A stretch of DNA of 64,000 bases. Source: Vannielia litorea. Its GTDB lineage: Bacteria > Pseudomonadota > Alphaproteobacteria > Rhodobacterales > Rhodobacteraceae. This document shows, one piece after another, positions 46,392 to 54,424 of the stretch (position 1 is its first letter; every line of letters begins with the position of its first letter). The notes beneath the pieces are model-generated. The model was not told the origin of the DNA, did no database searches, and saw only the letters and a list, made by a program, of their open reading frames with translations. Location: contig NZ_JAHVJR010000002.1 of NCBI RefSeq assembly GCF_019801175.1, positions 434,001-498,000 on the forward strand, read 5' to 3'. The position numbers and the translations under genes are program-made.

Positions 46392-46763
46392 ATGGGTATC
46401 AAACCAATAGGCTTAGCAATCTTGATGTTGGGGTTGGCCGGCTGTGCCGTAACTAAGGTGCAGCCGTTGACAAAAACATCGTTTGCAGTCTCCACAACGG
46501 CTGCTCCAGCGTGTGGACAGTCAGGCGCCTCGAGCGTTGCAAACAAAGTCGCGTCTATTGAGGTGATCAAAAGGGGCGGTGATAAGTTTTATTTTGAAGA
46601 AGCTCGAAGCGACTATCGAATTATTGAAGATAGCCTCGTAGTTCAAATGGTCGGTCCCGGTCATCCTAAGTATCGAATTGCTTTCTCGGCGCGCGAAGAA
46701 CTCGGGCCGAATTGGAAAGAGATCGTCGCGAAAGGGACCCCGAACACATGTATTGAGGAATAA
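46392..46763 (+). CDS. Small lipoprotein in low-GC islet
   Basis: The 123-residue protein has an N-terminal hydrophobic stretch and lipobox (IGLAILMLGLAGC, Cys at residue 18), so it is probably a lipoprotein. The mature part has three further cysteine-bearing or charged stretches (PACGQSGASS, GGDKFYFEEARSDYRIIEDS, TPNTCIEE). No family was recognised. Base use is unlike its neighbours: 25 of 60 bases are G/C in 46561-46620, against 41 of 60 in a sample of infB (48121-48180). Together with the flanking direct repeats this indicates transfer. ATG 46392 was chosen because it gives a standard lipoprotein signal. Confidence 0.65.
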   Translation: MGIKPIGLAILMLGLAGCAVTKVQPLTKTSFAVSTTAAPACGQSGASSVANKVASIEVIKRGGDKFYFEEARSDYRIIEDSLVVQMVGPGHPKYRIAFSAREELGPNWKEIVAKGTPNTCIEE

Positions 46764-46770
46764 GAAAACT

Positions 46771-46796
46771 AGCTGCGGCCTGATGTGGCCGCAGCT
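46771..46796. terminator. Bidirectional terminator between infB and the lipoprotein gene
   Basis: A 10-bp perfect stem (AGCTGCGGCC 46771-46780, GGCCGCAGCT 46787-46796) has a 6-nt loop. The minus strand continues AGTTTTCTTATT after the infB end and the plus strand TATTTCG after the lipoprotein gene. It lies within the islet, so the present infB terminator arrived with or formed after the insertion. Confidence 0.8.
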
Positions 46797-46805
46797 TATT
46801 TCGTA

Positions 46806-49337
46806 TCAGTCAAGCGTGCGCTCGACTTCCTTGCGGGTGAAGATCTCGATGACATCGCCTTCGCGGATGTCGTCGTAGTTCTCGAAGGCCATACCGCATT
46901 CCTGACCGGAGATGACCTCGGACACCTCGTCCTTGAAGCGCTTGAGGGTCTTCAGCGTGCCTTCGTGGATCACCACGTCGTCGCGCAGCAGGCGGACGCC
47001 GGCGGAGCGGCGGGCGACGCCCTCGGTCACGAGACAGCCGGCAACCTTGCCGACGCCGGTGACCTTGAAGACTTCGCGGATCTGCGCGTAGCCGATGAAA
47101 TCCTCCTGGATTTCGGCGGAGAGCAGGCCGGAAGCGGCGGCTTTCACGTCATCCACGAGGTCGTAGATCACCGAGTAGTAGCGGATCTCGACGCCCTTCT
47201 GGTTGGCGGCCTGACGCGCGGGCGCGTTGGCCCGGACGTTGAAGCCGATGACCGGCGCGCCCGAGGCTTCGGCAAGGCCGATGTCGCTCTCGGTGATGGC
47301 GCCGACGCCGTAGTGCAGCACGCGCACGCGGACCTCGTCGTTGCCGATCTTCTCCATCGCCTGGATGATGGCCTCGGCAGAGCCCTGCACGTCGGCCTTC
47401 ACCACGATGGGGAGCTCGGAGACGTCCTTGTCGTCCTTGGCCTTCTGCATCAGCTGCTCAAGGGTAGTCGCGGCACCGGCGGCGGCGCGTTTTTCCTTGG
47501 CGGCGTTCTCGCGGTACTCGGCGATCTCACGTGCCTGCGCCTCGGAGGAGACCACGTTGAGCACGTCACCGGCCTCGGGAGTGCCGTTGAGACCGAGCAC
47601 CTCGACGGGCACGGAGGGGCCAGCCTCGGCCACCCGCTCGCCCTTGTCGTTGACCAGCGCGCGGACCTTGCCCCACTGCTCGCCGACGACGAAGATATCG
47701 CCCTGCTTGAGCGTGCCGTTCTGCACCAGAACGGTGGCGACGGGGCCGCGGCCCACATCGAGTTGGGCTTCGATCACGGCACCCTGCGCGGCGCGCTCGG
47801 GGTTGGCCTTGAGTTCGAGCACCTCGGCCTGAAGCGCGATGGCTTCGAGCAGTTCATCAAGGCCCTGCCCGGTGTGGGCGGAAACCTCGACATCCTGCAC
47901 GTCGCCCGACATGGCCTCGACGATCACTTCGTGCTGAAGCAGATCGGTGCGGACCTTCTGGGCGTTGGCGGCGGGCAGGTCGATCTTGTTGATCGCCACG
48001 ATCATCGGCACACCGGCGGCCTTGGCGTGGTTGATGGCTTCGATGGTCTGCGGCATCACCGCGTCATCGGCGGCCACAACGAGCACCACGATATCGGTCA
48101 CCTGCGCACCGCGGGCACGCATGGACGTAAAGGCGGCGTGGCCCGGCGTGTCGAGGAACGACAGAACGGCGCCGCTCTCGGTGGTCACCTGATAGGCCCC
48201 GATGTGCTGGGTGATCCCGCCCGCCTCGCCGGCCACGACCTTGGCGTCGCGGATGGCATCGAGCAGCGAGGTTTTGCCGTGGTCGACGTGGCCCATGATG
48301 GTGATCACGGGCGCGCGCGGCTTGAGATCTTCTTCCTTGTCGTCGGCGGTCTCGATGACCTGCTCGACGTCGGCGTCCGACACGCGGACGACCTTGTGGC
48401 CGAACTCTTCGATGATCAGCTCGGCGGTGTCGGCGTCGATCACCTGGTTCTGGGAGACCATCATGCCGTTCTGCATGAGCGCCTTCACCACCTCGGCGAC
48501 GCGCTCGGCCATGCGGTTGGCCAGCTCGGACACCACGATGGTTTCGGGCAGCTGAACGTCGCGCACGACCTTCTCGCGGTTGTCACCGCCGCCCAGAGCC
48601 TTCTGGCGGGCGCGCTCCTGCTTGCGCTTCATCGCAGCCAGCGAGCGCTGACGCCCGCCTTCGCCGCCCGAGAGCGCCTGGTTCAGGGTGAGCTTGCCGG
48701 AGCGGCGACCGCCGTCATCGCGGGAGCCCTTGCCCCGGTTGTCACGGTTGTTGTCGCGATTGTCGCGGTCGTCCCGACGGGGGGCGGGGCGGTTGCCACC
48801 GCCACGGGCGCCATCCTCGGCAGGCGCCGGGCCGGGCTGGGCGGCGGCTGCAGCGGCGGGCGGCGCGTTGCGCTCTGCCTTTTCGCGGGCCTTCGCCTCT
48901 TCGGCCTCGCGCTTCTTGCGGGCGTCTTCCTCTTCTTTCGCTTTCAGGGCTTCCTGGCGTTCGCGCTCTTCGCGCTCCTTCGCCTCGGCCTCTTCACGGC
49001 GGCGCTGGCGCTCGGCCTCGCGCTCTTTCTCTTCGGCTTCACGGCGCTTGGCCTCTTCGGCCTCGGTCGCCTTGGCGGCGGCGAGGGCCTTCAGCCGGCG
49101 CTCCATCTCGGCGTCGGAGATGCCTGCGGGGCGCTTGGACGGATCGGAAGCGGCGCCCGCTGCAGCAGCGGCGCCGGCGCCAGCCGTGGGCGCACCGGGC
49201 TTGGGCACCACAACGCGCTTGCGCTTGGTTTCCACCACGACGTTTTTCGTGCGTCCGTGCGAGAAGCTCTGCTTCACTTGTCCGGAGCGCGGGCCGCCGC
49301 GCAGCCCAAGGGTCTTTTTGCCGTCACTATCGCTCAT
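46806..49337 (-). CDS. infB: Translation initiation factor IF-2
   Basis: IF-2 places fMet-tRNA on the 30S subunit. The 843 residues comprise a long charged N-terminal region (about 1-300; coiled, Glu/Arg/Lys-rich, then RRDDRDNRDNNRDNRG). The GTPase domain has IMGHVDHGKTSLLDAIRD (G1), SFLDTPGHAAF (G3) and IVAINKIDLP (G4). Domains II-IV follow. The C-terminus EIFTRKEVERTLD is duplicated 581 bp beyond the gene. The ATG at 49337 lies inside the ylxR end (11-bp overlap), with AAGGACGAAC upstream. Confidence 0.97.
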   Translation of the reverse strand: MSDSDGKKTLGLRGGPRSGQVKQSFSHGRTKNVVVETKRKRVVVPKPGAPTAGAGAAAAAGAASDPSKRPAGISDAEMERRLKALAAAKATEAEEAKRREAEEKEREAERQRRREEAEAKEREERERQEALKAKEEEDARKKREAEEAKAREKAERNAPPAAAAAAQPGPAPAEDGARGGGNRPAPRRDDRDNRDNNRDNRGKGSRDDGGRRSGKLTLNQALSGGEGGRQRSLAAMKRKQERARQKALGGGDNREKVVRDVQLPETIVVSELANRMAERVAEVVKALMQNGMMVSQNQVIDADTAELIIEEFGHKVVRVSDADVEQVIETADDKEEDLKPRAPVITIMGHVDHGKTSLLDAIRDAKVVAGEAGGITQHIGAYQVTTESGAVLSFLDTPGHAAFTSMRARGAQVTDIVVLVVAADDAVMPQTIEAINHAKAAGVPMIVAINKIDLPAANAQKVRTDLLQHEVIVEAMSGDVQDVEVSAHTGQGLDELLEAIALQAEVLELKANPERAAQGAVIEAQLDVGRGPVATVLVQNGTLKQGDIFVVGEQWGKVRALVNDKGERVAEAGPSVPVEVLGLNGTPEAGDVLNVVSSEAQAREIAEYRENAAKEKRAAAGAATTLEQLMQKAKDDKDVSELPIVVKADVQGSAEAIIQAMEKIGNDEVRVRVLHYGVGAITESDIGLAEASGAPVIGFNVRANAPARQAANQKGVEIRYYSVIYDLVDDVKAAASGLLSAEIQEDFIGYAQIREVFKVTGVGKVAGCLVTEGVARRSAGVRLLRDDVVIHEGTLKTLKRFKDEVSEVISGQECGMAFENYDDIREGDVIEIFTRKEVERTLD

Positions 49338-49965
49338 GCGATGTTCGTCCTTTCCGGGGCGTATCCCCGCTTTCTTCGCGCAAAGCGCCAAGCTTTGCGG
49401 CGTCTTCTACAACACGCTTCGTGAGTCCACCAGACGCAAGAGCGGCGTGTATCACATGTTCCCTGCCGAATGCCAAACCGATTTCGTTTGCGGTCAGGCA
49501 GCCCAGGAACGTGCCCTTTCCGGGCGGAGAGCTGAGCTTCGACTTGCCCCGCTCGGAGCCATCGGAGGCCTGGATCAGCAGCCGCGCCTCCTCGGTCAGG
49601 AGCCAGCCTTTTACCTTTTCGTATCCCGCCACCGCGCGGCCCGACTTGCGGGCGAGGGCGATGCCGTCTGTCACCCGCTTGACCAGCAGGCGCTCGACCG
49701 TCTCGACCAGATCCTCTGGCACCTCGACCGGAGCCTTTGCGGCGCGGGCGAAGAGCTTTTTCTTCACCGCCTTCTCAAGCGCGGCGCGGCTGGGCGAAAC
49801 CCAGATGCCGCGGCCCGGCAGTTTGGCCGAAATGTCGGGAACGATCTCGCCGGAGGGCCCCACGACGAAACGGACGAGGTGAGATATAGGGCGCACCTCG
49901 CCCGTTGCAATGCACTTGCGTTCGGGCGTTTCACCCTTTGTTGTATTGCGTCCGCCGCGGCTCAG
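49327..49965 (-). CDS. ylxR: YlxR/DUF448-domain RNA-binding protein with non-AUG start
   Basis: The N-terminal YlxR domain (RKCIATGE, LVRFVVGPSGEIVPDI, KLPGRGIWVSPSR) is followed by an L7Ae-like domain (LARKSGRAVAGYEKV, ARLLIQASDGSERGKSKL). The conserved RKCIATGE motif lies upstream of the first ATG/GTG (GTG 49896), so the real start must be earlier. No ATG, GTG or TTG occurs in frame between the nusA stop and that motif. The best candidate is CTG 49965, giving LSRGGRNTTKG and 212 residues. It follows nusA by 21 bp and overlaps infB by 11 bp. Roles proposed for the family include RNase P modulation. Confidence 0.82.
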   Translation of the reverse strand: MSRGGRNTTKGETPERKCIATGEVRPISHLVRFVVGPSGEIVPDISAKLPGRGIWVSPSRAALEKAVKKKLFARAAKAPVEVPEDLVETVERLLVKRVTDGIALARKSGRAVAGYEKVKGWLLTEEARLLIQASDGSERGKSKLSSPPGKGTFLGCLTANEIGLAFGREHVIHAALASGGLTKRVVEDAAKLGALREESGDTPRKGRTSHER

Positions 49966-49986
49966 GCCGGTGTCCGGAGCCTGAGA

Positions 49987-51750
49987 TCAGGCTCCGGCCT
50001 CCTCTTCTTCTGCGGGCGCGTCTTCGCCCTCGTCCTCGGCGGCCAGCTCGGCAGGGTCGACCCAGCCAAGGGCGATCCGGGCGGACATGACCATGTCTTG
50101 CGCCTCTTCGAGCGAGAGCTCGAACTTCTCGAGGATGCCATCGTCCTTCACGCGCTCGCCGTCGACGGTCGTCCAGCCGCCGGCCAGCTCCCAGTCGGCG
50201 CAGGTGGCGAAGTCTTCGAGGGTTTTCACCCCGTCCTCGGCCAGCGCCTCGATCATCTGGGGCGTCAGGCCTTCGAAGTTCACGAGGCTGTCTTCGACGC
50301 CAAGCTCGCGGGCGTGCTCGAGCGCCTTGCGGTTCTGCTCGTCGAGGTAGTCGCGGGCACGGGCCTGAAGCTCGCCCGCGGTGCCTTCGTCGACGCCGTC
50401 GATCACCAGAAGCTCGTCGAGCTCGACATAGGCGACCTCTTCGAGCGAGGTGAAGCCCTCGGACACCAGAAGCTGGGCGAAGAACTCATCCAGATCGAGC
50501 GTATCCATGAAGAGCTTGGTGCGCTCTTCGAACTCGGCCTGGCGGCGGGCGCTCTCTTCTTCTTCGGTCAGGATGTCGATATCCAGCCCGGTCAGCTGCG
50601 AAGCGAGGCGCACGTTCTGGCCACGGCGGCCGATGGCGAGCGAAAGCTGCTCGTCGGGCACCACGACCTCGATCTTGCCGGCCTCTTCATCAAGAACGAC
50701 CTTGGAGACCTCGGCTGGCTGGAGGGCGTTGACGAGGAAGGTGGGCTGATCGTCGTTCCACGGGATGATGTCGATCTTCTCGCCCTGCAGCTCGTTGACC
50801 ACGGCCTGAACGCGGGAGCCGCGCATACCCACGCAGGCACCGACCGGGTCGATCGAGCCATCGTAGGAGATGACGGCGATCTTGGCGCGGGAGCCGGGAT
50901 CACGGGCGACGGCCTTGATCTCGATGATGCCGTCGTAGATCTCGGGCACTTCCATCTTGAACAGCTCGGCCATGAACTCGGGCGCGGTACGCGACAGGAA
51001 GATCTGCGGGCCACGCTGCTCGCGGCGCACGTCCTTGATATACACCCGGATGCGGTCACCGGGGCGGTAGCTCTCACGCCCGATCTTCTCATTGCGGCGC
51101 AGCACAGCCTCGCCTGCGCCGATATCAACGATGACGTTGCCATACTCTTCGCGCTTCACCAGGCCGTTGATGATGGTGCCGGCGCGATCCTTGAACTCTT
51201 CGTACTGGCGATCACGCTCGGCTTCGCGGACCTTCTGCAGGATGACCTGCTTGGCCGACTGCGCGGCGATCCGGCCCATCTCGACGGGCGGAACCTCATC
51301 GACCAGCTCGTCGCCATCGGTGGGGGCGGTATCCTGATCGACGCCCTCGGCAAGGGCGCGGTCCAGATCGGAGGGGGTGCGCAGAAGAAAGCGGCGGATC
51401 GGCTGCGGCTCTTCATCCTCGGCCTCGGGCTGCGACATGCCGGAAACGACGATGTAATCCTTGCCCTTGGTGCCAAGGGTCTGGGCGGCGGCCTCGAGGG
51501 TCATCTCGGCCTGGTAGTTCTCCAGCTCCGGCTCGCCCTTGACGGTGCGGATGCGGGTGAAGGTGGCACGGCCGGTCTTGCGGTCGATGCTCACGCGGAT
51601 GTCCATCTCGGCGCCGTAGCGCGACTTGGCGGCGCGCGCGAGGCTCTCTTCCATCGCCTCGATCACGAGACCCGGATCGATCATCTTTTCGCGGGCCACG
51701 GCCTCGGCGGTTTGCAGCAGCTCCAGCTGGTTTGCGGAAGTAATGGCCAT
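49987..51750 (-). CDS. nusA: Transcription termination/antitermination factor NusA
   Basis: NusA binds RNA polymerase and controls pausing. The 587 residues include an N-terminal polymerase-binding domain, S1 (YGNVIVDIGAGEAVLRR), KH1 and KH2 (VGACVGMRGSRVQAVVNEL, LSLAIGRRGQNVRLASQL). Two C-terminal helical repeats and an acidic tail finish the protein. Residues ~97-146 (IVVSGMSQPEAEDEEPQPIR to DQDTAPTDGD) form an acidic insertion before GDELVDEVPPVEMGRIAAQ that most alphaproteobacterial homologues, as I recall them, lack. The start ATG shares one base with the rimP stop. Confidence 0.95.
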   Translation of the reverse strand: MAITSANQLELLQTAEAVAREKMIDPGLVIEAMEESLARAAKSRYGAEMDIRVSIDRKTGRATFTRIRTVKGEPELENYQAEMTLEAAAQTLGTKGKDYIVVSGMSQPEAEDEEPQPIRRFLLRTPSDLDRALAEGVDQDTAPTDGDELVDEVPPVEMGRIAAQSAKQVILQKVREAERDRQYEEFKDRAGTIINGLVKREEYGNVIVDIGAGEAVLRRNEKIGRESYRPGDRIRVYIKDVRREQRGPQIFLSRTAPEFMAELFKMEVPEIYDGIIEIKAVARDPGSRAKIAVISYDGSIDPVGACVGMRGSRVQAVVNELQGEKIDIIPWNDDQPTFLVNALQPAEVSKVVLDEEAGKIEVVVPDEQLSLAIGRRGQNVRLASQLTGLDIDILTEEEESARRQAEFEERTKLFMDTLDLDEFFAQLLVSEGFTSLEEVAYVELDELLVIDGVDEGTAGELQARARDYLDEQNRKALEHARELGVEDSLVNFEGLTPQMIEALAEDGVKTLEDFATCADWELAGGWTTVDGERVKDDGILEKFELSLEEAQDMVMSARIALGWVDPAELAAEDEGEDAPAEEEEAGA

Positions 51751-52337
51751 CAGTTGTCCTCCTGACCGTCCATGAGGGTTTGCACCTCGTCAAATTGGGT
51801 TTCATCGACATGGCCTGCGTCCTTGCGGTGGCGCAGCACGTCGCGGATGAGGTCATCGGTGAGCACGAGCTTGGCGTCGGAGAGCCAGTCGAACTCTAGG
51901 CCGATGGTCACGGGTTTGCCGTGGTCTTCGATCTCGATGAGCACCTCGTTGCCTTCGGTGCCCTGAAGCTCGCCCTTGAAGCGGCGGCGCCCGTCGATCA
52001 TCTCTGTGGTCTCGATCTTGGCCTCGTAGCCTTCCCAGCGGTCAAAATCCTTGAGCCGGGTCAGGGGGCGGTCGATGCCGGGGCTGCTCACTTCGAGCGT
52101 GTATTCGTCCTCGATCGGGTCTTCCACGTCGAGCACGGCGGAGACAGCGGTGGAGATGCGGGCGCAGTCATCCACCTCGATCCCGCCCTCGGGCTTTTCG
52201 GCCATGATCTGCAGGTTGGCCGTTTTGCCGCCCATCAGGCGCAGGCGCACCAGTTCGAAGCCCATGCCCTCGATAACGGGCTGGACGATCTCGGCCATGC
52301 GCTGATCCATTCCGGTCTTGGCGATGAGGTCGGTCAT
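51750..52337 (-). CDS. rimP: Ribosome maturation factor RimP
   Basis: RimP assists 30S assembly. The 195-residue protein starts at ATG 52337; the open frame continues upstream through a terminator and is not used. RLMGGKTANLQIMAE, DDCARISTAVSAVLDVEDP and YTLEVSSPGIDRPLTRLKDF are family signatures. It leads the rimP-nusA-ylxR-infB operon; its stop and the nusA ATG share a base (TGATG). No strong ribosome site is visible before its ATG. A hairpin with a T-run ends 21 bp upstream. Confidence 0.95.
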   Translation of the reverse strand: MTDLIAKTGMDQRMAEIVQPVIEGMGFELVRLRLMGGKTANLQIMAEKPEGGIEVDDCARISTAVSAVLDVEDPIEDEYTLEVSSPGIDRPLTRLKDFDRWEGYEAKIETTEMIDGRRRFKGELQGTEGNEVLIEIEDHGKPVTIGLEFDWLSDAKLVLTDDLIRDVLRHRKDAGHVDETQFDEVQTLMDGQEDN

Positions 52338-52358
52338 AGGGGTGTGGCTTTCAGGCAC

Positions 52359-52382
52359 AAAAAAACGGGCGCTGCGGCCCGT
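52359..52382 (-). terminator. Terminator/attenuator just upstream of rimP
   Basis: On the minus strand a 6-bp stem (ACGGGC/GCCCGT, 52365-52370 with 52377-52382, 6-nt loop) is followed by seven T residues ending at 52359. It either ends the RgpF-like operon or, if the rimP promoter lies at 52383-52498, serves as an attenuator in the leader of rimP-nusA-infB. Confidence 0.75.
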
Positions 52383-52498
52383 CGGATTTTCCGGTGGAGC
52401 ATCGGGGGTGGAGGCCGACGCTGCCGCTGTTGAGGGGGATATAGGCCCGTGCGGCGCGAATCGCAAGAGGGATTGGTGGGGCGGCGCCAACCGGCGGA

Positions 52499-54370
52499 TC
52501 AGGACAGCAGTTTGCGGACGATCCGGGCGGTGGGGCGGAGCACGCCGTGGACGCCGGGGAAGCGCTGGAGGACGCGGCCATAGAGGCGCTCAAGCCGGAG
52601 CCGGAGCCTGTGCTTGAGGCCGAGGCTGGTGCGGCGGAGGTGGTCACGTTGCATCAGGACGTTGCCGGTGGGCATGTGGCCCGCGAGCATCTGGAGCTTG
52701 TACTCCAGCTTGGCGTAGTTCCGCGCGGCCTGCCGTGTGCTCATCACCGAGACGGTGCGGTAGCCTGCATCCTGCACGCAAAGCCCGATCAGCCGCTCCT
52801 GCACATGAGCCAGCCCGCCATCGATGTGGAAGGGCTCGCGGTTGTAATCATCCCAGAGCCAGTTCCACTCGAACATGCGGGCGAGGGCCGGGATGCGGAA
52901 CCAGAACATGGTGCCGTAGGCGGTGACGGGGGTGAAGGGATCGAGCTGGAGCTTGATGCCCATGTCGCGGGCGAGCTCCTGTAGCGGGCGGCGGTTGTTG
53001 TGCCATGAGTGGCCGAGGGTCGCGAAGCCGATGTGGACCACGGGAGGGATAACGAGGCCGACATCGGGGTGCGCCTCGAACTGGTCGAGCAGGTTGGAGA
53101 CGTATCCGGCGCTTTCAACGAGGTTGTCGAAGAGGTGTTCCTTGAAGCTCTCCCCGACCCGCCGGGACACCTGAGGCGTGCGCTTGGAGTGCAGCCGCAG
53201 CGCGACCTCGAACTCGCCAGAGAGGGCGATATCGCGGAAGGTGATGAAGAGCGAAGACATGTCGCGGCCGCGATTGACGTGCACCTTGCGGACGGTGCGC
53301 AGGTCGGCGGGCCAGCCCTGCGCGTCGAGAAAGCTCTCTATGGCTGTGAGGTCCTCGTCGGTGGCGGTGGAGATGAAAAGGTGGGCCTTGCAGGGCAGAT
53401 GGCAGATGCGCTCCCAGAACTCGGGCATCATCTCGGCGTAGAAGGCGTGGATGAAGACGGCGACGGCGCCGAAGGCCCACGCGGCCTTGTCTGGCTGGGC
53501 AGCCTGGCTAGGCAGAACCTCGTATTGATCGGTGATGGCACAGAAGTCGCGCGCCGGCAGCTGGCGCAGGCAGAACCGGGTAACAAGCGTGCAGAGTTGC
53601 GGGTTGATGCCCTCGAGCCGGTCGAGCGCGTCGCGCAGTTTGATCGCGTTCAGGTCGTGCAGCAGGGGATCGAGGAAGAGCAGGGCGCGGGGCATGACCG
53701 TGGCGCCGGGCCTGACGATGGTGTCGATCTCGAAGAGGGCGGGTGAGACCGTCTCTAACTCTGCGGCCTCGAAGGGGAATTCGAGCGGAATGGCGTTTTG
53801 GTCGAGATACTTGGCGAGGGGCAGGGTGCATTGGTTGTACTCGTCCCAGAAGTCACGGGCGGGCCGCAGTCGGGCGAGTTCTGCCAGAAGGCCTGAATGG
53901 CCGAGGGCGTCTTTGCCGAGGATCAGAAGGTCGGGGCTTGGAGCGCGGTCGAAGCCGGGGCGGGACAGCAGGCGCGGCTCGAGTTGGGGGTTGGTCCAGT
54001 AGGGTGCCCAGACACCGGCGACTCCGAGCGCGAGGCGCCGCAACGCGCCCTCTTCCGGGTCGATCAGGCCAATTGCGTGGTTTCCCGTCATGATGAGGGC
54101 ATCAAGCGCGTGCGCGGCTTCTCCGAGGTGGGCAAGGCCGGATTGGTAGCCGCCGAAGACGCTGTGGATTGCGCCGTTGAAGCCGATCACCTCGATCCGG
54201 GCGCTGCCAACCGGATCGAGGCGGCGCGTCAGGGTTTCGCTCGTGCCCTTGTGGCCGGTGACCACGACAAGGCGATCCACCTCATGAGTGAGGCGGCGGA
54301 GGAAATAGAGCATGTCTTCACGGTCATCCAGATTGGCCCCGATCGTGAAGATTGCTGCGGTTTTGCTCAT
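52499..54370 (-). CDS. RgpF-like polysaccharide biosynthesis protein (rhamnan synthesis F family)
   Basis: The 623-residue product has two halves. The first ~270 residues look like a GT-type fold (AAIFTIGANLDDREDML, VVVTGHKGTSET, ALIMTGNHAIGLIDPE). The second (about 300-560) resembles the RgpF family (AVFIHAFYAEMMPEFWERI, FISTATDEDLTAIESFL, VHVNRGRDMSSLFITFRDI, FEVALRLHSKRTPQ, GTMFWFRIPALARMFEW). Such proteins add sugars to rhamnan or other cell-surface glycans. It is the last gene of the second polysaccharide operon, 54 bp after the epimerase gene. Sugar specificity is unknown. Confidence 0.78.
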   Translation of the reverse strand: MSKTAAIFTIGANLDDREDMLYFLRRLTHEVDRLVVVTGHKGTSETLTRRLDPVGSARIEVIGFNGAIHSVFGGYQSGLAHLGEAAHALDALIMTGNHAIGLIDPEEGALRRLALGVAGVWAPYWTNPQLEPRLLSRPGFDRAPSPDLLILGKDALGHSGLLAELARLRPARDFWDEYNQCTLPLAKYLDQNAIPLEFPFEAAELETVSPALFEIDTIVRPGATVMPRALLFLDPLLHDLNAIKLRDALDRLEGINPQLCTLVTRFCLRQLPARDFCAITDQYEVLPSQAAQPDKAAWAFGAVAVFIHAFYAEMMPEFWERICHLPCKAHLFISTATDEDLTAIESFLDAQGWPADLRTVRKVHVNRGRDMSSLFITFRDIALSGEFEVALRLHSKRTPQVSRRVGESFKEHLFDNLVESAGYVSNLLDQFEAHPDVGLVIPPVVHIGFATLGHSWHNNRRPLQELARDMGIKLQLDPFTPVTAYGTMFWFRIPALARMFEWNWLWDDYNREPFHIDGGLAHVQERLIGLCVQDAGYRTVSVMSTRQAARNYAKLEYKLQMLAGHMPTGNVLMQRDHLRRTSLGLKHRLRLRLERLYGRVLQRFPGVHGVLRPTARIVRKLLS

Positions 54371-54424
54371 GATTGCGCTACTTTCAATTGCATGCCGCAG
54401 GGGCTGGGCGCTGGCTGGATGCGG

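Noticed and set aside
46280..46790. Shared 10-mer CTGATGTGGC at 46280 and 46780 as part of the infB-tail repeat
   Set aside because: The order relative to the infB-like sequence differs between the two places, so it is not an extension of the direct repeat; probably chance.
46785..49424. 879-codon plus-strand frame opposite infB
   Set aside because: Antisense shadow of infB; its opening overlaps the infB terminator region.
48688..51765. 1025-codon plus-strand frame across infB, ylxR and nusA
   Set aside because: It crosses three verified minus-strand genes, is low-complexity Ser/Arg then His-rich, and has no recognisable motif.
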